NCBI GenBank assembly: GCA_026197195.1
Contig: JAPHUG010000349.1
Coordinates: 1-5,214 of the forward strand
Source of the DNA: Sedimenticola sp.
Lineage (GTDB): Bacteria > Pseudomonadota > Gammaproteobacteria > Chromatiales > Chromatiaceae
DNA length: 5,214 nucleotides
Direction: 5' to 3'
In this document: positions 4,620-5,214 of the stretch, in pieces
Layout of the letters: every line of letters begins with the position of its first letter
Numbering within the stretch: the stretch's first letter is position 1
Translations under genes and position numbers: made by a program
The notes under the pieces: model-generated
What the model saw: only the letters and a program-made list of their open reading frames with translations
The model's database searches: none
What the model was told of the DNA's origin: nothing

Positions 4620-5214
4620 GTGGATAATAATAGCCCCCGCTTTCTTGAACTGCAGAGCGGTAAACAGATTGCCTTTTATAAAACCGAAGGTGCTGAACCG
4701 ACCGTTGTGTTCTTTGGTGGGTTCAAGTCAGATATGACGGGTACCAAGGCGGTTGCTTTCGAGCAGTGGTGCCAAAAACATAAACGCGCCTTTATCCGCT
4801 TTGACTATTCGGGACATGGCCAATCGTCCGGCAATTTCGAGTCAGGTACTATCGGCGAATGGCTGGATGATGCCCTTGCAGTGATTGATCAATTGACCCG
4901 GGGAGAGATCATTTTGGTAGGCTCCAGTATGGGAGGCTGGCTCTCACTACTGGCAACCCTGGCCCGGCCTGAGCGAATACAGGCCCTCATAACACTCGCC
5001 TGTGCAACGGACTTCACCCAGCGCCTCTTAATGCCGATGTTCTCTGAAGGGCAAAAGCAGCAGCTGCAATCACAGGGTAGCGTAATGATTCCTTGTGACT
5101 ATGATGATCAGCAACCCTACCCCATTACCCTCACGCTTCTTGAAGAGGGCAACCACCACCTGTTGCTTGATGGTCCTATCCCGATCCACTGCCCGGTCAG
5201 GTTATTTCACGGTA
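4620..5214 (+). CDS. Partial alpha/beta hydrolase, ABHD10-like
   Basis: The frame is open from GTG 4620, directly after an in-frame TGA (4617), to the right edge of the window: 198 codons, no stop. The protein shows an alpha/beta-hydrolase order: FFGGFKSDMTGTKA (31-44, oxyanion region), FIRFDYSGHGQSSGNF (58-73), and the nucleophile elbow GSSMGGW (101-107) with Ser103 in G-x-S-x-G. Later blocks LARPERIQALITLACATDFT and DGPIPIHCPVRLFHG also resemble mitochondrial ABHD10, a serine esterase/depalmitoylase, and its bacterial relatives. The catalytic Asp and His would lie beyond the window. An ATG at 4616 is out of frame and stops after three codons, so GTG is the start; GAG at 4608-4610 is a weak ribosome site. 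Substrate unknown. It lies 75 bases after glpK on the same strand, but a role in glycerol use is not shown. Confidence 0.88.
   Translation, partial: MDNNSPRFLELQSGKQIAFYKTEGAEPTVVFFGGFKSDMTGTKAVAFEQWCQKHKRAFIRFDYSGHGQSSGNFESGTIGEWLDDALAVIDQLTRGEIILVGSSMGGWLSLLATLARPERIQALITLACATDFTQRLLMPMFSEGQKQQLQSQGSVMIPCDYDDQQPYPITLTLLEEGNHHLLLDGPIPIHCPVRLFHG

Overview
The window looks like a gammaproteobacterial chromosome. GlpD and GlpK align closely with the E. coli enzymes over their full lengths, and gene spacing and start signals are bacterial. The species cannot be named from the sequence alone. It holds two different kinds of DNA: an ordinary glycerol-use locus on the right (about 1455-5214) and an integron gene-cassette array on the left (1-1133).

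Right part. glpD (minus strand, aerobic glycerol-3-phosphate dehydrogenase) and glpK (plus strand, glycerol kinase) are divergent and share an AT-rich control region of 81 bases. GlpK phosphorylates glycerol and GlpD oxidises the product to dihydroxyacetone phosphate, passing electrons to quinone. Downstream of glpK, after a 75-base gap with a plausible promoter, an alpha/beta hydrolase gene of the ABHD10 type starts at a GTG codon and runs off the right edge.

Left part. Three short genes lie on the minus strand, in the same direction as glpD, and are separated by two recognisable attC sites (92-145 and 539-611). In minus-strand order these are a single-pass membrane protein of unknown function, a small lipoprotein, and the first 26 codons of another apparently membrane-bound protein cut by the left edge. 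The start codons lie 14 to 18 bases after a GTTRRR-type recombination site, and both complete genes end at or within the next attC, which is the usual gene-cassette layout. No integron integrase gene lies on the glpD side, where one would be expected.

Junction. The 321 bases between the glpD stop and the first cassette (1134-1454) have no credible gene. They contain three copies of a 14-base palindrome of the form GCGACA-N2-TGTCGC, placed 123 and 122 bases apart and embedded in what looks like a decayed tandem duplication, plus several related half-sites. The role of this segment is unknown. It may be the leader, promoter or attI-like region of the array, or an unrelated repeat element.
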